In this document: positions 63,810-64,000 of the stretch, one piece after another | Layout of the letters: each line of letters begins with the position of its first letter | Numbering within the stretch: position 1 is the first letter of the stretch | Assembly: GCA_013397455.1 (NCBI GenBank) | Contig: VYZB01000749.1 | Coordinates: 226,108 to 290,107, forward strand | DNA length: 64,000 nucleotides | Reading direction: 5' to 3' | DNA from: Crotophaga sulcirostris | Taxonomy: Eukaryota; Chordata; Aves; Cuculiformes; Crotophagidae | Notes under the pieces: model-generated | The model's database searches: none | Seen by the model: the letters and a program-made list of their open reading frames with translations, nothing else | What the model was told of the DNA's origin: nothing | Program-made: the position numbers and the translations under genes

Positions 63810-64000
63810 TTGAATACTGTGTGCAGTTCTGGGCCCCTCAGTTTGAGAAAGATGTCAGGATACTGGAGGGTGTCCAGAGGAGGGCAAAAAAGATGGTGAA
63901 GGGGCTGGAGCACAAGCCCTGTGAGGAGCAACTGAGGGAGCTGGGGCTGTTTAGCCTGGAGAAGAGGAGGCTCAGGGGAGACCTTATTGCTCTCTACAAC
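63810..64000 (+). mobile_element. CR1 LINE fragment cut by the window edge
   Basis: The sequence begins TTGAATACTGTGTGCAGTTC and continues through the [14 protein letters not shown] and [23 protein letters not shown] parts, close to the 18.2 kb copy. The 3' end must lie beyond the window. Confidence 0.92.

Larger units (their letters stand above)
39654..64000 (-). other. Region upstream of SRFBP1 exon 2 (probable intron 1)
   Basis: In mammals exon 1 carries about 12 codons, ending LNNE, and should lie in this direction. I searched the minus strand for a matching ATG segment followed by GT and found none, and there is no CpG-rich promoter-like stretch. The region is therefore most simply a long intron 1, although part of it could be 5' flank. 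It holds a mariner copy, an inverted repeat pair and six CR1 fragments. The stretches 41429-45104, 46437-48600, 49382-53190 and 57673-63809 show no feature I can name. Confidence 0.5.

Noticed and set aside
1..64000. Search for tRNA genes, CRISPR-like arrays, operon-like gene clusters or a new multi-gene system
   Set aside because: No tRNA B-box context, no regularly spaced repeats and no compact coding clusters are present. The window is vertebrate intronic and transposon sequence.

Overview
The window looks like bird nuclear DNA, AT-rich and mostly non-coding. The main evidence is the number of CR1 LINE fragments in at least two tail subfamilies, together with an avian-type ERVL solo LTR, mariner remnants and ancient amniote repeats. 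I cannot name the species. The only host gene I can support is SRFBP1 (serum response factor binding protein 1, p49/STRAP, BUD22 family) on the minus strand. Four small internal exons are visible: 39565-39653, 38571-38643, 18880-18951 and 453-534. Each has minus-strand AG/GT boundaries. The reading frames join without a break, and the joined peptide follows human SRFBP1 residues of about 13 to 117 without a gap. In mammals SRFBP1 lies near LOX; a position on the avian Z chromosome is a guess from synteny, not something seen here.

Layout by rising coordinate, which is 3' to 5' of the gene: 1-452 is intron after exon 5; 535-18879 is the 18.3 kb intron 4; 18952-38570 is the 19.6 kb intron 3; 38644-39564 is the 0.9 kb intron 2; 39654-64000 lies upstream of exon 2. 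That last part is intron 1 if exon 1 is beyond the window. I found no exon 1 and no CpG-island promoter in it.

Mobile elements: an ERVL-type solo LTR at 1682-2291; CR1 fragments near 8.4, 15.9, 18.2, 35.7, 48.6, 53.2, 53.9, 54.7, 56.6 and 63.8 kb; an older CR1-like fragment beside a MIR-like SINE near 20.6-20.9 kb; another possible old CR1-like fragment near 31.0-31.3 kb; and two mariner remnants, at 38.3-38.5 and 40.9-41.4 kb, that bracket exons 2 and 3. A GC-richer block at 21.55-23.06 kb is an unresolved LTR-like candidate. Two long CR1 copies keep readable reverse transcriptase stretches, but their catalytic motifs are mutated.

The most unusual structure is a pair of 154 bp inverted arms at 45105-45258 and 46266-46419. 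They differ at 6 positions, all transitions, and are 1,007 bp apart. Only the second arm is flanked by exact 14 bp direct repeats. This suggests that a nearby sequence was copied in inverted orientation into a staggered break. I saw no tRNA or rRNA gene, no CRISPR array and no multi-gene system. Apart from the inverted pair and the transposon arrangement, this is ordinary avian intronic sequence.
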